This document shows positions 44,501 through 54,251 of a stretch of 64,000 nt of DNA, one piece after another. The translations under genes were made by a program, and so were the position numbers. The notes below the pieces were generated by a model. It was not told the origin of the DNA, did not search any database, and saw nothing but the letters and a program-made list of their open reading frames with translations. How positions within the stretch are numbered: the first letter of the stretch is position 1; each line of letters starts with the position of its first letter. This DNA is from CAWJMD01 sp963843835 (GTDB lineage Bacteria > Actinomycetota > Actinomycetes > Actinomycetales > CAWJMD01), in assembly GCA_963843835.1 (NCBI GenBank), contig CAWJMD010000008.1, positions 124,001 to 188,000 of the forward strand. Reading direction: 5' to 3'.

Positions 44501-45364
44501 CGAGGGATGGACGATCGGAGAGCTTCCCCGGACGTTCGAGGGGGTGGGGGCCGGAGGTCCCGTGACCGGCTACCCGGCGCTCGTGGACGACGGGGGACAT
44601 GTGCACGTGCGGGTGCTGCCGTCCGAGGTCGAGCAGACCCGTGCGATGCGTGGGGGCACTCGTCGGCTGCTCATGGCTGCCGTCCCGGTGCCGTCGACGG
44701 CTGACCTCACGGACGGCTGGGACACGGCCGACCGCCTCGCGCTCACGCAGCGCCCCCCACGCGTCGCTGGCCGCGCTGATGTACGACTGCGTGGGTGCGG
44801 CCGTGGACGACATCGTCGACCGGCATGGCGGACCGGCCTGGGACGCGGCCGGTTTCGATCGGCTCGCCTCGGTCGTACGTGGCGAGCTGCGGACGGTCAC
44901 GGCCGACGTGGTGCAGCTGGTCGCCCGCATCCTGGCGAGTGCGCGTGAGGTGGAGGGGGCGATCAAGGACACGACGTCGATGACGGCACTGACCGCGCTC
45001 ACGGATGCCCGCCGAGCACCTGGGGCGGTTGGTGCATCCGGGGTTCGTCACGGGGGCTGGGAGGTCGCGGCTGCCGGACATCCAGAGGTACTTGCGCGCC
45101 CTGCTGCGCCGGGTCGAGGCCGTCGCCGTGCAGCCGCAGCGCGACGCCCAGCACCTGTGGGTCGTGCAGGAGGTGGAGGGGGAGTGGCGCGCGGCGCTGG
45201 CCTCGGCGGGCCCGGACAGCCCGGCCCGTGAGGGCCTCGAGCAGGTCCGGTGGATGCTGGAGGAGCTGCGCGTCAGCCTCTTCGCACAGGGGGTCGGCAC
45301 GCCCAGACCCGTCTCCCCGCAGCGGATCCGCAAGGCGCTGGCGGCGGCAGTGGCGGCGGGCTGA
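41535..45364 (+). CDS. hrpA: ATP-dependent RNA helicase HrpA, frameshifted near the 3' end
   Basis: DEAH-box helicase of about 1,275 residues. Motif I GETGSGKTTQLPK, Ia TQPRRIAARS, II DEAH (VDEAHERSLN), III TSATID, V TNVAETSLTVPGI and VI QRAGRCGR are intact, followed by the HA2/OB-fold region and the long C-terminal DUF3418 domain typical of bacterial HrpA. Two apparent +1 shifts, near 44755 (a C run) and 45007, split the last 200 residues; reading across them gives the tail SLAALMYDCVGAAVDDI and HLGRLVHPGFVT. Role: RNA/ribosome remodelling, including rescue of stalled or collided ribosomes. Confidence 0.93.
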
Positions 45365-45387
45365 ACGAAGGAGGCGGGGAGGCCTCC

Positions 45388-45422
45388 GTCCACAGGTCCG
45401 GTTGTCCGCTTGGTTGTCCACA
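45388..45422 (+). other. DnaA-box-like cluster
   Basis: TTGTCCACA at 45414-45422 is identical to the actinobacterial DnaA-box consensus; two imperfect copies (CGTCCACAG and TTGTCCGCT) precede it within 26 bp. They lie in the gap between hrpA and the DUF222 remnant. A role in DnaA titration is speculative. Confidence 0.4.
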
Positions 45423-45472
45423 GGTGGTGTGAGCCGAAACCCGTGGTCGGTGCTGGGGTTCAGTGTCGGTGC

Positions 45473-46359
45473 ATGGACGGGACGGGGCCGCGCGGGTCGT
45501 GGCGGGCCTGCGCGAGCTGGCGGTCGAGCTGGCCGCCGGCGAGGCTCGGCGACTGCGTCTGCTGCACGCGCTGGAGGCCGCCGTCGGGGCCGACCTGGGC
45601 GGCGGACCCGCCGCACCCGGTCGGTGACGTGCTGTTCGACGCCGACGACGCGGACGCGCTGGTGGTGGCCGAGGTCGGTGTTGCGCTGGGCCTGGGTGCG
45701 GTCAGCGCCGCGTCCGCGGCGATCCTGGACGCTTTCGCCGATGGCGCCACCAGCGCCCGCGGACCCGACCGGCACGCCCGGAGCGGGCCGGTTCCCGGCG
45801 CGGACCGTGAGCTCGGCTGGTCATGCACGCCGACACCTACTTCGGCGACGGCCCCGCCGCCGCCGACCCCGGCCAGGTCCGCGGCCTCGGCACCCCCACC
45901 GCCATCACCGCCACCGCCGCGCGCGAGCTCGCACGCGGCCGCGCCGGCACCGGCTCGACGAACGCGCTGCTGGCCGACGAGACCGGCCACCTGCAACGGC
46001 TCGTCCGCCTCGGTGCCGCGCCCGAGGGCGGCTGGACCCGCGACTCCCTCACCACCGCCGTCTGCCACCGCCTCGCCCGCGAAGCCCGCAGCGACCCACT
46101 GACCACCGGCAGCTACACCCCCACCACCGCGATCCGCGACCACGTCCGCGCCGCCTACCCCACAAGCACCCGCCCCGGCTGCCACCGCTGGAAGACCCTG
46201 CACCTGCGGTCCTCCACCATGGGGACCGACGGCACCATCACCTGGACCACCACCACCGGACAGCACCACACCCACGGCCCCGAACCCCTACCCGGCCACG
46301 CAACCGGCGAGGCCCACTGGCAACCCCACACACAGGTCACCACGCGCCCCGCCGTGTGA
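45473..46359 (+). pseudogene. Decayed DUF222-HNH endonuclease gene (REP13E12 type)
   Basis: Pieces of a DUF222/HNH protein appear in all three frames. AARVVAGLRELAVELAAGEA belongs to the N-terminal helix, VLFDADDADALVVAEVGVALGLG to the DUF222 start, and from 45823 a C-terminal part reads MHADTYFGDG...STNALLADETGHLQRLV...SYTPTTAIRDHV. The conserved pre-HNH TRPGC is followed directly by HRWKT, so the HNH core with its Asp-His and Asn residues has been deleted, and most of the central DUF222 domain is also missing. Such genes are repeated, selfish-looking elements in actinobacteria (REP13E12 in mycobacteria). Non-functional as an endonuclease. Confidence 0.75.
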
Positions 46360-46406
46360 CGCACGCCGTCGTCCGTCGACCGGCCTCCGTACGCAACAAT
46401 GCCGGG

Positions 46407-46901
46407 ATGGCTCGTCAGAGGATCATGACCCCGCTCCGCTGGTCCGACATGGACGCTTACGGACACGTGAACAACGTCCAGTTCCTGCGGCTCCTGGAGG
46501 ACGCGCGGGTCCTCGCGTTCCACGCCCACGACTCCGATGACGGCGGTTCCATGGTCGCCACCGGCCTGCTGGTCGCGCGGCACGAGATCGACTACCTGGT
46601 CCCGCTGCACTACCGCCCGCAGCCGGTGGCCATCGACCTGTGGGTCAGCGAGCTCGGGGGCGCGACGTTCGAGATGGGGTACGAGGTCCTCGACGACGGC
46701 ACCGGCAGCACGACGGTCTACGCACGAGCCGAGTCGACCATGGTCGCTGTCGATCTCGCCACCGGCCGGCCCCGGCGCTTCAGCCCCGCCGAGATGGACA
46801 ACCTCAAGGGGCTCTGGGACGAGCCCGCGCCGCTGCGCAGGCGGGTCAAGGAGCAACGTCGAGCACGTACGGCGGCCAAGGACGCGCCAGCCGGTGGCTG
46901 A
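46407..46901 (+). CDS. 4HBT-type acyl-CoA thioesterase
   Basis: 164 residues, single hotdog domain. LRWSDMDAYGHVNNVQFLRLLEDAR contains the catalytic Asp of the 4-hydroxybenzoyl-CoA thioesterase family, and YARAESTMVAVD is the closing strand. A basic C-terminal tail (RRRVKEQRRARTAAKDA) is unusual. AACAAT lies six bases before ATG 46407, a weak leaderless -10. Its stop overlaps the following hypothetical gene. Confidence 0.9.
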   Translation: MARQRIMTPLRWSDMDAYGHVNNVQFLRLLEDARVLAFHAHDSDDGGSMVATGLLVARHEIDYLVPLHYRPQPVAIDLWVSELGGATFEMGYEVLDDGTGSTTVYARAESTMVAVDLATGRPRRFSPAEMDNLKGLWDEPAPLRRRVKEQRRARTAAKDAPAGG

Positions 46902-47568
46902 CGCGTCGCTCCTGCTCGCCGACTCCCCGTCCGTCGCTGACCTCGCCACGTACCTGCGCCGAGCCTCGCGTGCCGACCCCGGCGGCGCGGCGCGGCTGTC
47001 CGTCCACCGCGACGTGCTGGCCGTGTACGTCTGCCCGGTCGTGGGCGGGGGTGGTCCGACAGTGCTGGGACTGCGCACCTTCGGCCTCGCCGACCCTCAG
47101 ACCGCTGCTGACATGTCCACCGGCGACCTCGACATGGTGGTCCCCCTGGCGGCCATGGCTGACCGCCTGGCACGCCCGGAGAACGGGACCCACGTCCCCC
47201 TCCCACCCACCACCGTCACGGGACTGCCCTGGACGGGCATAGCGCCTCCACGCTCCGGCTGGCACCCTGGCGGCCACCTTCCGGGCACGGAGCTGGTCCT
47301 CGCTGCCGATGGGGGGATCGCCGAGATCGCTTCCGGCTCACCGGATGTCGCCGGAGCCCCCGCGGTCGCTGCCCTGCGCGCGCGCGTCTGGGGACGGACC
47401 CTGCCCGGGCCGGGCCGCGTCCCCGCCGGGGCCGCCTTCGTGGCGCACGCCCTCGGCTTCGTCTCGCGAGAGGAGGACGCAGCGCTGTTCACCGCCGGCC
47501 CGTGGACCCGGCTCAGCACCTCACGAGGCCACGTGCTGGCCCGCAGCCCCCTCCTGCCCGGTGGCTGA
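46894..47568 (+). CDS. Conserved hypothetical protein coupled to the thioesterase
   Basis: 224 residues, starting at GTG 46894 eight bases inside the thioesterase gene. The N-terminus LLLADSPSVADLATYLRRASR is helical, followed by a beta-rich region with VLAVYVCPVV and the substituted GLRTFGLADPQTAADMS; the centre has the Pro-rich PPTTVTGLPWTGIAPPRSGW and the C-terminus FVAHALGFVSREEDAALFTAGPW. No membrane segment or known domain is recognised. Seen in actinobacteria next to thioesterases; function unknown. Confidence 0.7.
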   Translation: MADASLLLADSPSVADLATYLRRASRADPGGAARLSVHRDVLAVYVCPVVGGGGPTVLGLRTFGLADPQTAADMSTGDLDMVVPLAAMADRLARPENGTHVPLPPTTVTGLPWTGIAPPRSGWHPGGHLPGTELVLAADGGIAEIASGSPDVAGAPAVAALRARVWGRTLPGPGRVPAGAAFVAHALGFVSREEDAALFTAGPWTRLSTSRGHVLARSPLLPGG

Positions 47569-47604
47569 CTGTCCGGCCGCTGACTGGTCAGCGGCTGCGG
47601 TGGG

Positions 47605-48434
47605 TCAACGCCGTGGCGGGCCCGCAGCGATCCGCGCGCGGAGCCGGTCCAGGGCGTCCGCACCCATGGACCAGTCCGACTCGACCCACCACGTGGCGCC
47701 GGCCTCCTCGTAGGCCGCGACCTTCTCGGCCCCCGCCGCGTCCGGCGTGCTGACGCCCTCGGCCACCACGTCGTAGCCCTCCCACGGGAGCCCCGCCTCC
47801 TCGCGCAGCCGGCGGGCGTGAGCCACGACGTCGGTCAGGATGTCAGGCGTGAGCGCGTCACCGGCGCCCTGCCCCACGAAAGCCGGCAGCAGGCCGTCCC
47901 ACCGTGCCGCCCGTCCGAGCGGACCTCACCGAGGGGTGGGCGCCGACCACCCACACCGGAACCCGCGGGCGCTGGACGGGGGGCGGCGGTGGCGGGAAGT
48001 CGGTCGGCATGACGTCGTAGTGCTGTCCGTGGAACTCGAACGGCTGACCTCTCATCAGGCCGTCGTACACGGCCAGGCCCTCGTCGAGCTTCTCCGCCCT
48101 GACCCTGCGTCCCTCGTCCCGCTCGAACGCGAGCCAGCCCGGATGCGGGGCGCCGAGGCCGACCGCGAGCTGGACGCGCCCTCCCGACAGGCTGTCGAGC
48201 GTGGCGACGCGACCGGCCAGCTCCCACGGCCTGATCCGCGGCAGCGGAGTCAGCATCGTGCCGAGCCGGATGGTCCGGGTCGTCATCGCGGCGGCGGTGA
48301 GGGTCATCCAGGCGTCCTGGCCCCACACGCTCTCCCACGCGAACACCGCGTCCCAGCCCGCCCGCTCGGCCCCCCGGGCCGCGTCGGCGAACTCTCGCGG
48401 CGTGCCGACGGTGAGGACCAACCCGTATCGCATG
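47605..48434 (-). CDS. LLM-class flavin-dependent oxidoreductase, frameshifted
   Basis: TIM-barrel luciferase-like oxidoreductase using FMN or F420, about 276 residues across one +1 shift near 47908 (a GGG run). N-terminal MRYGLVLTVGTPREFADAARGAERAGWDAVFAWE, then RIRLGTMLTPLPRIRPWELAGRVATLDSLSGGRV, WVVGAHP, and after the shift ARWDGLLPAFVG and VAEGVST. ATG 48434 matches the family start. Substrate unknown. Confidence 0.85.
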
Positions 48435-48482
48435 GCCCCGAGGATGGCACCGGCCACCGACAGTCGGGGCATGGCGAACGAC

Positions 48483-50162
48483 CTAGCCGCGCACCCAGAC
48501 CGTGGTGTCGGTCGGGACAGCACCGTCCACGAGCTCGCCGCTGGCGAGCAGCACCTCGCCCGCGGGCGGAGCGACCGGCTCCTCCCCGAAGTTCGTGAGG
48601 ACCACCAGCGACCCGTTGCGTACATGGAGCACGTCGGGCGCGGACTCGGCCCACTCCAGCTCGCCCGTGCCGAGCGACAGCTCGCGCCGCAGCCGCAGGG
48701 CGGTGCGGTACATCTCGAGCGTCGATCCCTCGACGCCGGCCTGCTGGTCGGCCGCCAGCGAGCGGTAGACCTCGGGCTGCGGCAGCCACGGGGTCCCCCC
48801 GGGCCCGAAGCCCATCGACTCGCCCTCGGCCGACCACGGGATCGGCACGCGGCAGCCGTCACGACCCAGCTCGGTGAACCCCGTGCGTGCGTACGCGGGG
48901 TCCTGGCGCAGGTCGTCGGGCAGCGTCGTGTGGTCCGGCAGCCCGAGCTCCTCGCCCTGGTACACGTACGCAGAGCCGGGCAGCGACAGCATCAGCAGCG
49001 TGGCGGCACGGGCCCGTCGCAGCCCCAGCACCGCGTCGGGCTGCGGGTCCTCGGCACCGATCCCGTTCGGGCGCCGCTCGCCGACGGGCAGCGCGAGGCG
49101 GGTCGCGTGGCGGATGACGTCGTGGTTGCTCAGCACCCAGGTGGTGGGTGCGCCCACCTCGGCGGTGCCGCGCAGGCTGTGCTCGATCACCCGGCGCTGG
49201 TCGGCGGCACGCCATGCGGCCTCCAGGTAGTCGAAGTTGAAGGCCTGGTGCATCTCGTCCGACCGCACGTACCGCACGAGCCGCTCGACGGGCTCGACCC
49301 ACGCCTCGGCCACCAGCATGCGGTCGCCGTCGTACTCGTCGAGCACGCGCCGCCAGCCTCGGTAGATGTCGTGCACGGCCTCCTGGTCCCACATCGGCGG
49401 CCGGCTCGCGCCGTCCCCGGTCCCGTGCAGGAGCTCGAGCGGCTCGTCCCAGTCCGGCAGCCCGCTCGCCTTCACGAGGCCGTGGGCGACGTCGACCCGG
49501 AACCCGGCCACCCCGCGGTCGAGCCAGAACCGCAGCACGTCGTGGAACTCGGCGACGACCTCGGGGTTGTCCCAGTCGAGGTCGGGCTGCTTGCGGTCGA
49601 ACAGGTGCAGGTACCACTGGCCCGGCGTCCCGTCCGCCTCGGTGACGCGCTCCCAGGCGCCACCACCGAAGACGGACCGCCAGTTGTTCGGCGGTTCGGA
49701 ACCGTCCGGGCCCTTGCCATCGCGGAAGAGGTAGCGGGCCCGCTCCGGGCTCCCGGGTCCTGCCGCCAGGGCCTCGGCGAACCAGTCGTGCTCGTCGCTG
49801 GTGTGGTTCGGCACGAGGTCGACGATCACGCGCAGGCCCACGTCGGCAGCGACGCGGATCAACTCGTCGGCGGCGTCGAGGTCCCCGAAGACCGGGTCGA
49901 CGTCGCGGTAGTCGGCCACGTCGTAGCCCGCGTCGGCCTGGGGCGACACGTAGAAGGGCGACAGCCACACCGCGTCGACACCGAGGTCCCTGAGGTACGG
50001 CAGCCGGGCCGTCACGCCGGGCAGGTCGCCCATGCCGTCGCCGTTCGAGTCCGCGAAGGAGCGGGGGTAGACCTGGTAGATGACGGCGTCACGCCACCAG
50101 GGCTGGTGAGCGGCCCCGGAGGGCGCGCCGAGGACGGTGGACGTCTGGGGGGTGGAAGTCAC
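48483..50162 (-). CDS. GH13 alpha-glucosidase (second copy)
   Basis: 559 residues, a paralogue of the enzyme at 26.2-27.9 kb. VIYQVYPRSFADSNGDG, IVDLVPNHTS, nucleophile Asp in FRVDVAHGL, acid/base Glu in LVAEAWVE, and Asp in LSNHDVIRH. GTG 50162 is supported by the minus-strand TACGCT six bases upstream. It is separate from the ABC importer but close to the amylosucrase-type gene, so it may hydrolyse cytosolic alpha-glucosides such as maltose or sucrose-derived glucans. Confidence 0.93.
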   Translation of the reverse strand: MTSTPQTSTVLGAPSGAAHQPWWRDAVIYQVYPRSFADSNGDGMGDLPGVTARLPYLRDLGVDAVWLSPFYVSPQADAGYDVADYRDVDPVFGDLDAADELIRVAADVGLRVIVDLVPNHTSDEHDWFAEALAAGPGSPERARYLFRDGKGPDGSEPPNNWRSVFGGGAWERVTEADGTPGQWYLHLFDRKQPDLDWDNPEVVAEFHDVLRFWLDRGVAGFRVDVAHGLVKASGLPDWDEPLELLHGTGDGASRPPMWDQEAVHDIYRGWRRVLDEYDGDRMLVAEAWVEPVERLVRYVRSDEMHQAFNFDYLEAAWRAADQRRVIEHSLRGTAEVGAPTTWVLSNHDVIRHATRLALPVGERRPNGIGAEDPQPDAVLGLRRARAATLLMLSLPGSAYVYQGEELGLPDHTTLPDDLRQDPAYARTGFTELGRDGCRVPIPWSAEGESMGFGPGGTPWLPQPEVYRSLAADQQAGVEGSTLEMYRTALRLRRELSLGTGELEWAESAPDVLHVRNGSLVVLTNFGEEPVAPPAGEVLLASGELVDGAVPTDTTVWVRG

Positions 50163-50168
50163 CGGGGA

Positions 50169-50174
50169 AGCGTA
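50169..50174 (-). promoter_or_regulatory. -10 element of the second alpha-glucosidase (leaderless)
   Basis: Minus-strand TACGCT, six bases, then GTG at 50162. Confidence 0.5.
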
Positions 50175-50243
50175 GGGACCCTGGTGGCGCAGGGAGAAAT
50201 CGCCACATCCCGTGTCCGGAACGTGGACCGCGGAGGGCCCCGG

Positions 50244-50642
50244 TCACCCGGCCGAGTTCACCATCGAGTGCGCCGCGCGCTCGAGGTAGTCCCACAGGAG
50301 TGACTCGTGCAGGGGGGAGAGACCCAGCTCGTCCACAGCTACCCGCATGTGGGCGAGCCACCGGTCGCGAGCGTCGGGCGTGACCGCGAACGGCCCGTGG
50401 CGCATCCGCAGTCGCGGGTGCCCTCGCCGGTCGCTGTAGGTGGTCGGGCCGCCCCAGTACTGCTCGAGGAACATCCGGAACCGCTCCTCCGCGGGCTCGA
50501 GGTCCTCCTCCGGGTACAGGGCGCGCAGCTCCGGGTCGGCCGCGACGCCCTCGTAGAAGCGGTGCACGAGCCGCTGGAAGGTCTCGTGGCCACCCACCTG
50601 CTCGTAGAAGGTGGGCTGCTGTCCGGGAGAAGTGCTCGTCAC
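50244..50642 (-). CDS. Truncated haemoglobin, group II (trHbO)
   Basis: 132 residues. The 2/2 globin core has TFYEQVGGHETFQRLVHRFYEGV, the group II FLEQYWGGPTTYSDRRGHPRLRMRH with the E/F region and proximal His in RHGPFAV, and a C-terminal helix. trHbO proteins bind O2 and are linked to respiration or detoxification. GTG 50642 is preceded by GACAAT at six bases, a weak leaderless -10. It is back-to-back with the amylosucrase-type gene. Confidence 0.93.
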   Translation of the reverse strand: MTSTSPGQQPTFYEQVGGHETFQRLVHRFYEGVAADPELRALYPEEDLEPAEERFRMFLEQYWGGPTTYSDRRGHPRLRMRHGPFAVTPDARDRWLAHMRVAVDELGLSPLHESLLWDYLERAAHSMVNSAG

Positions 50643-50680
50643 GCCGCCATTGTCTCAGGCGCTTCTGGTGGGATGGGTGC

Positions 50681-52642
50681 GTGTCCACCGCCCCCGCCCT
50701 GCCGGACCTGCCCGCACCAGATCGGGCGGCCGTCGACGATGCGCTCGCGACCGCCGCACCGCACGAGCGGGAGATCTTCGCCCTGCGCGCCCAGCGGTGG
50801 TGGCCCGACCTCCTCGAGGGCCTGCGTCCGGTGTACGGCGAGCCCGAGGCGGTGGCCGCGCGCCTGCTGGTCCTGGCCGCCACGGCTTTCGCCTCACGGA
50901 CGGCGGAGCTGAAGTCGCTCGACCTTCGACGGTCCCTCGAACCCGACTGGTTCCAGCGCCCCGACGTGGTCGGCTACGCGGCCTACGCCGAGCGGTTCGC
51001 GGAGGACGGGACCGGGCTGGCCGGTGTCGGCACCCACGTCGACCACCTACGTGACCTCGGGGTGCGGTACCTGCACCTGATGCCGCTGCTGGAGCCGCGG
51101 CCCCACCCCGCAGACGGCGGGTACGCCGTGGCCGACTACCGCAGGGTGCGACCCGACCTCGGCACGGTCGACGACCTGCGTGCCCTCGCCGACCGTCTCC
51201 GGGGTGAGGGGATCAGCCTGTGCCTCGACCTGGTGCTCAACCACGTCGCCCGGGAGCACGTGTGGGCGCAGGCGGCCCGGGCCGGTGACGAGCACTACCG
51301 CCGGTACTTCCACATCTTCGACGACCGGACCCTTCCCGACGCCTACGAGCAGACCCTGCCCGAGGTCTTCCCCGACTTCGCCTCCGGCAGCTTCACCCGC
51401 GACGACGATCTCGACGGCTGGGTGTGGACGACGTTCAACTCCTTCCAGTGGGACCTCGACTGGAGCAACCCCGACGTGCTCTGCGAGATGACGGACGTCG
51501 TGCTCTTCCTGGCCGGCCTCGGGGTCGAGGTCCTTCGGCTCGACGCCATCGCCTTCCTCTGGAAGCGGATGGGCACCGACTGCCAGAACCAGCCGGAGGT
51601 CCACTCGATCACCCAGGCCCTGCACGCCGTCACTCGGATCGCCTGTCCCGCAGTTCTTCTCAAGGCCGAGGCCATCGTCGGGCCGAACGACCTCGTTCCC
51701 TACCTGGGGCAGGGGGAGCACCACGGCAAGGTCAGCGACCTCGCCTACCACAACAGCCTGATGGTGCAGGTGTGGTCGATGCTCGCCTCGCGCGAGGTCG
51801 GCCTGGCGGCGCACGCGCTGTCGGCGATCCCCGCCGTCCCGAGCACCACGGCGTGGATCACCTACCTGCGCTGCCACGACGACATCGGCTGGGCGATCGA
51901 CGACGGGGACGCGGCGGCGATGGGGCTGTCGGGTCACGAGCACCGCCGCTTCCTCTCCGACTTCTACTCCGGGCTGTTCCCGGGGTCGTTCGCGGAGGGC
52001 CTCGTCTTCCAGGAGAACCCGGCGACCGGCGACCGGCGCATCAGCGGCAGCACGGCCAGCCTGGCGGGTCTCGGACGGGCCATGGCGAGCGGTGGTCCCG
52101 AGGACGTCGACGACGCCGTCCGGCGCGTGCTCCTCGGCCACGCGATCGTGCTGGGCTGGGGCGGGATCCCGGTGATCTGGTCGGGTGACGAGGTCGGCGC
52201 GCTCAGCGACCCGCACTGGGAGGACGAGCCGGGCCACGAGGGCGACAACCGCTGGGCGCACCGTCCCCGACTCGACTGGAAGGCGGTCGAGAAGGCGCAG
52301 GCCGACCCCGACAGCCCGCAGGGCCGGATCTGGGACGGGTTGCGCGCGTTGGTCCGTGCCCGCACGAACCTGCCGCACCTGCACGCCTCCGTGGCGTCCC
52401 GGGCCGAGCCCACACCGGACCGGCACGTGCTCGGTGTGCTGCGGCAGCACCCCCTCGGACCGATGCTCGGCCTCTACAACGTCACCGAGGACGAGCGCAC
52501 GGTGCCGGGGTGGTGGGTCAGGGAGCGCGGCCTCGAGCCCACGGCCGCCCACGACCACCTGACAGGCCGGTACGCGCAGACGGCCTGGGACGGCGGCGTC
52601 GTGCTGCCGCCCTACGCGGCGGCCTGGCTCACCAGGCGCTGA
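50681..52642 (+). CDS. Amylosucrase-type GH13 glucosyltransferase
   Basis: 653 residues with the N-terminal helical domain and (beta/alpha)8 barrel of GH13 subfamily 4. VGYAAYAERFAEDGTGL, LDLVLNHVAREHVW, the nucleophile Asp in VLRLDAIAF, the acid/base Glu in LLKAEAIVG and Asp in RCHDDIGWA are all present; the WTTFNSFQWDLDWSNP block is diagnostic of amylosucrases. The family transfers glucose from sucrose onto glucans, or hydrolyses sucrose. GTG 50681 is the start; TGGGAT lies six bases upstream. Confidence 0.9.
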   Translation: MSTAPALPDLPAPDRAAVDDALATAAPHEREIFALRAQRWWPDLLEGLRPVYGEPEAVAARLLVLAATAFASRTAELKSLDLRRSLEPDWFQRPDVVGYAAYAERFAEDGTGLAGVGTHVDHLRDLGVRYLHLMPLLEPRPHPADGGYAVADYRRVRPDLGTVDDLRALADRLRGEGISLCLDLVLNHVAREHVWAQAARAGDEHYRRYFHIFDDRTLPDAYEQTLPEVFPDFASGSFTRDDDLDGWVWTTFNSFQWDLDWSNPDVLCEMTDVVLFLAGLGVEVLRLDAIAFLWKRMGTDCQNQPEVHSITQALHAVTRIACPAVLLKAEAIVGPNDLVPYLGQGEHHGKVSDLAYHNSLMVQVWSMLASREVGLAAHALSAIPAVPSTTAWITYLRCHDDIGWAIDDGDAAAMGLSGHEHRRFLSDFYSGLFPGSFAEGLVFQENPATGDRRISGSTASLAGLGRAMASGGPEDVDDAVRRVLLGHAIVLGWGGIPVIWSGDEVGALSDPHWEDEPGHEGDNRWAHRPRLDWKAVEKAQADPDSPQGRIWDGLRALVRARTNLPHLHASVASRAEPTPDRHVLGVLRQHPLGPMLGLYNVTEDERTVPGWWVRERGLEPTAAHDHLTGRYAQTAWDGGVVLPPYAAAWLTRR

Positions 52643-52651
52643 GCGGGGCCG

Positions 52652-54202
52652 TCAGGCCACGGACCGCTTGGTGGGGGACGGCTTCCAGCGCGGCTCCTCG
52701 CCGCTGCGGGCCACCTCCTCGGCCGCGCGCGCGATCTCCCGCTGCATCGCGCCGAAGACGACGTTGTGGAACGGCGAGACCGCGAACCAGTAGGCGTGGC
52801 CGGCCAGCCCGCGGGGGTGGAAGAGCGCCCGCTGACGGAAGACGGTGCCGTACTCGCCGGCCTCGGCATCGTGGTCGATGATCAGCTCGAGCCACGCCAG
52901 GCCCGGCAGGCGCATCTCGGCGCGCAGGCGGAGCAGGTGCTCGTCCTCGATCTCCTCGACCCGCCACCAGTCGAGCGCGTCGCCCACCGAGAGGTCGTAC
53001 GGGTGACGCCGGCCGCGCCTCAGCCCCGGCCCACCGGCGAGTCGGTCCATCAGGCCGCGGATGCTCCAGCCGAAGGACCACGAGTACCAGCCGTGCTGGC
53101 CGCCGATGCCCTCGATCACGGACCACAGCGCCTCGGGCGCCGCGTGCACGACGGTGGAGCGGTCGTCGACGTACAGCGAGCCGCCCGCCCACTCGGGATC
53201 GCTCGGCAGCGGGTCGCTCGGGGCGCCGGTGGTCGCCGCGGAGCGCCACGACGTGACGACCTCCAGTTCCTGGACCCTGACGAGAGCCAGCTCGAGCGCG
53301 CGGCGGAAGCCCGTGAGCCCGCCGTCGGGGTCGGGCACGTACTCGGCGATGTCGTGCTCGCTGCACACCACCTCGTGCACCAGCGAGTCGACGAGCGGTC
53401 GGGCGATGGAGTTGGGGACCGGGGTCACGACCTGCACCCAGTGGCTCGAGAGCCGAGGCGTGAGCACCGGCACGGGCACGATCCGTCGCGGCGGAAGCCC
53501 TGAGACGCGGGCGTACTCGTCCATCATCTGCTTGTACGTCAGCACGTCGGGCCCGCCGATGTCGAAGGCACGGTTGACGTCCCGGGGCATCGACGCGGAG
53601 CCGACCAGGTAGTGCAGCACGTCGCGCACGGCGATGGGCTGGATGCGCGTCCTCACCCAGCGCGGCGTGACCATGATCGGGAGCCGTTCGGTCAGGTAGC
53701 GCAGCATCTCGAAGGACGCGGAGCCGGAACCGATGATGACCGCGGCCTGGAGCGCAGTGGTCGGCACTCCGCTGGCGAGGAGGATCTCCCCGACCTCCTT
53801 GCGGGAGTCGAGGTGGTCGCTCAGCTCCTCGTGCTCGGGGTGCAGGCCTCCGAGGTAGACGATCCGGCCCACCCCCGCCTCGCGCGCCGCGGACGAGAAG
53901 GTGCGCGCCGTGTGGCGGTCCCTCGACGCGAACCGGCGGCCAGTGCCCAGGGCGTGGATCAGGTAGTAGGCGACGTCGACGCCCTGCAGCGCCTCGGTGA
54001 CCTCGTCACGCACGCCGGCGTCGGCCTCGACCACCTCCACCCGGTCGAACCACTCCCGGTCACCCAGGCGGCGGGAGTTCCGTGCCATCACGCGGACCCG
54101 GTAGCCGGCGTCGAGGAGCCGGGGTACCAGCCGGCCACCGATGTACCCGGTGACGCCGGTGACCAGGACGAGAGGGGCGCGTTCCGTGTCGGTGTCGGTC
54201 AC
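52652..54202 (-). CDS. NAD(P)-binding protein with DUF2867 domain
   Basis: 516 residues. The N-terminal extended-SDR/NmrA-like domain has VTGVTGYIGGRLVPRLLDAGYRVRVMARN and VAYYLIHALG, YLGGLHPE; the C-terminal half is DUF2867, with WYSWSFGWSIRGLMDRLAGGPGL and VFRQRALFHPRGLAGHAYW. The enzymatic role is unknown. GTG 54202 follows GAGACT at six bases, matching the other leaderless starts; the upstream in-frame start at 54292 gives a basic tail that is probably not translated. Confidence 0.85.
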   Translation of the reverse strand: MTDTDTERAPLVLVTGVTGYIGGRLVPRLLDAGYRVRVMARNSRRLGDREWFDRVEVVEADAGVRDEVTEALQGVDVAYYLIHALGTGRRFASRDRHTARTFSSAAREAGVGRIVYLGGLHPEHEELSDHLDSRKEVGEILLASGVPTTALQAAVIIGSGSASFEMLRYLTERLPIMVTPRWVRTRIQPIAVRDVLHYLVGSASMPRDVNRAFDIGGPDVLTYKQMMDEYARVSGLPPRRIVPVPVLTPRLSSHWVQVVTPVPNSIARPLVDSLVHEVVCSEHDIAEYVPDPDGGLTGFRRALELALVRVQELEVVTSWRSAATTGAPSDPLPSDPEWAGGSLYVDDRSTVVHAAPEALWSVIEGIGGQHGWYSWSFGWSIRGLMDRLAGGPGLRRGRRHPYDLSVGDALDWWRVEEIEDEHLLRLRAEMRLPGLAWLELIIDHDAEAGEYGTVFRQRALFHPRGLAGHAYWFAVSPFHNVVFGAMQREIARAAEEVARSGEEPRWKPSPTKRSVA

Positions 54203-54251
54203 CCCTCCAGTCTCACGGGTCCTGCGCGTTCTCGCCCGCCGGCGCCGGCGC

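Noticed and set aside
40458..45002. A 1,514-residue minus-strand ORF opposite hrpA and the SDR/MDR genes
   Set aside because: Low-complexity Arg/His/Gly/Val-rich antisense reading of three well-supported genes; typical of very high GC DNA.
45388..45422. Replication origin
   Set aside because: Three DnaA-like boxes are too few, and dnaA, dnaN and the AT-rich unwinding element are absent.
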